Below are positions 5,380-5,597 of a stretch of DNA of 5,597 nucleotides, one piece after another. Source of the stretch: Acidobacteriota bacterium (GTDB lineage: Bacteria; Acidobacteriota; Vicinamibacteria; Vicinamibacterales; UBA8438); contig DQEK01000422.1 in assembly GCA_003533545.1 (NCBI GenBank), forward strand, positions 1,266-6,862. The letters are read 5' to 3'. The position numbers were made by a program, and so were the translations under genes. The notes beneath the pieces were generated by a model. The model made no database searches, was not told where the DNA came from, and saw only the letters and a list, made by a program, of their open reading frames with translations. How positions within the stretch are numbered: the first letter of the stretch is position 1; every line of letters starts with the position of its first letter.

Positions 5380-5597
5380 ATGGCTTATCAACTCCTGATT
5401 GTCGTAGGTGCAGTCTTAGGTCACGCTGCTTGTGGAGGGAGCGCCACAACAATACCGACCACGGCTTCGGTCGTGCCCTCACCGACCACCTGGCGGGGAC
5501 TCATTATTGCTGAGGAGAACCGATGTGCTCCGTATAACTCCAATGACTACAACTATTCACAGTCAGTGGAGGATGAGATTATCACTCGTTTGGGAGG
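5380..5597 (+). CDS. Secreted or lipid-anchored protein, possible HNH/DUF1524-type nuclease, truncated by the window end
   Basis: Only 72 complete codons are visible and the frame is open at the right edge. Seen: a hydrophobic N-terminus (LLIVVGAVLGHAAC) ending at Cys18, followed by GGS and a Thr/Pro/Ser-rich linker (to about residue 37). This is the layout of a lipoprotein, although His at -3 departs from the usual lipobox. The mature part begins TWRGLIIAEENRCAPYNSND and goes on with YSQSVEDEIITRLGG. From memory this resembles the start of secreted nucleases that later carry a TDIEHIVA-type HNH motif; that region is outside the window, so the function is tentative. The start is uncertain: ATG 5380 lacks a clear ribosome site, and the in-frame GTG at 5338 has GAGAG 8 nt upstream and would add 14 residues including basic ones. 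It is divergent from the SRAP gene, with starts 58 nt apart. Confidence 0.6.
   Translation, partial: MAYQLLIVVGAVLGHAACGGSATTIPTTASVVPSPTTWRGLIIAEENRCAPYNSNDYNYSQSVEDEIITRLG

Overview
The window reads as a fragment of a Gram-negative bacterial chromosome, probably from an uncultured soil or marine lineage. An Acidobacteriota-like or similar group is my guess, from the Tat-exported sulfite dehydrogenase with its c-type cytochrome, the long PD40 propeller protein and the secreted lipoprotein; no taxonomic marker is present. It holds seven genes, two of them cut by the window ends.

Left part (1-2305), periplasmic sulfur chemistry: a minus-strand exported rhodanese runs off the left end. Divergent from it is a plus-strand pair encoding a SoxC-like molybdenum sulfite dehydrogenase (Tat signal, Moco-ligand Cys151) and a monoheme cytochrome c whose start codon lies inside the end of soxC. 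The rhodanese is the highlight. Its frame appears to stop at a TGA after residue 102, but this TGA falls exactly where the catalytic cysteine belongs, and the same frame continues with the rest of the active-site loop and the following helix (NGGGRAARAAA) to the window edge. A perfect 7-bp hairpin with loop CGUGC starts 14 nt after the UGA, with its loop 21 nt away, which fits a bacterial SECIS element. The best reading is a selenocysteine-containing rhodanese beside a sulfite dehydrogenase, suggesting a route from sulfane sulfur through sulfite to sulfate.

Middle and right part (2350-5321), a minus-strand gene row transcribed right to left: a SRAP-domain (YedK/HMCES) protein with a GTG start, then an exported double-propeller PD40/TolB-like protein 10 nt downstream, then an OsmC-like thiol peroxidase whose start codon overlaps the propeller gene's stop by 8 nt. 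The row converges on the cytochrome gene, with a 44-nt gap and no evident terminator hairpin.

Right edge (5380-5597): a plus-strand, probably lipid-anchored protein, divergent from the SRAP gene and cut by the window end; its mature N-terminus resembles a family of secreted HNH/DUF1524-type nucleases. No tRNA, rRNA, CRISPR, insertion sequence or integrase was seen.
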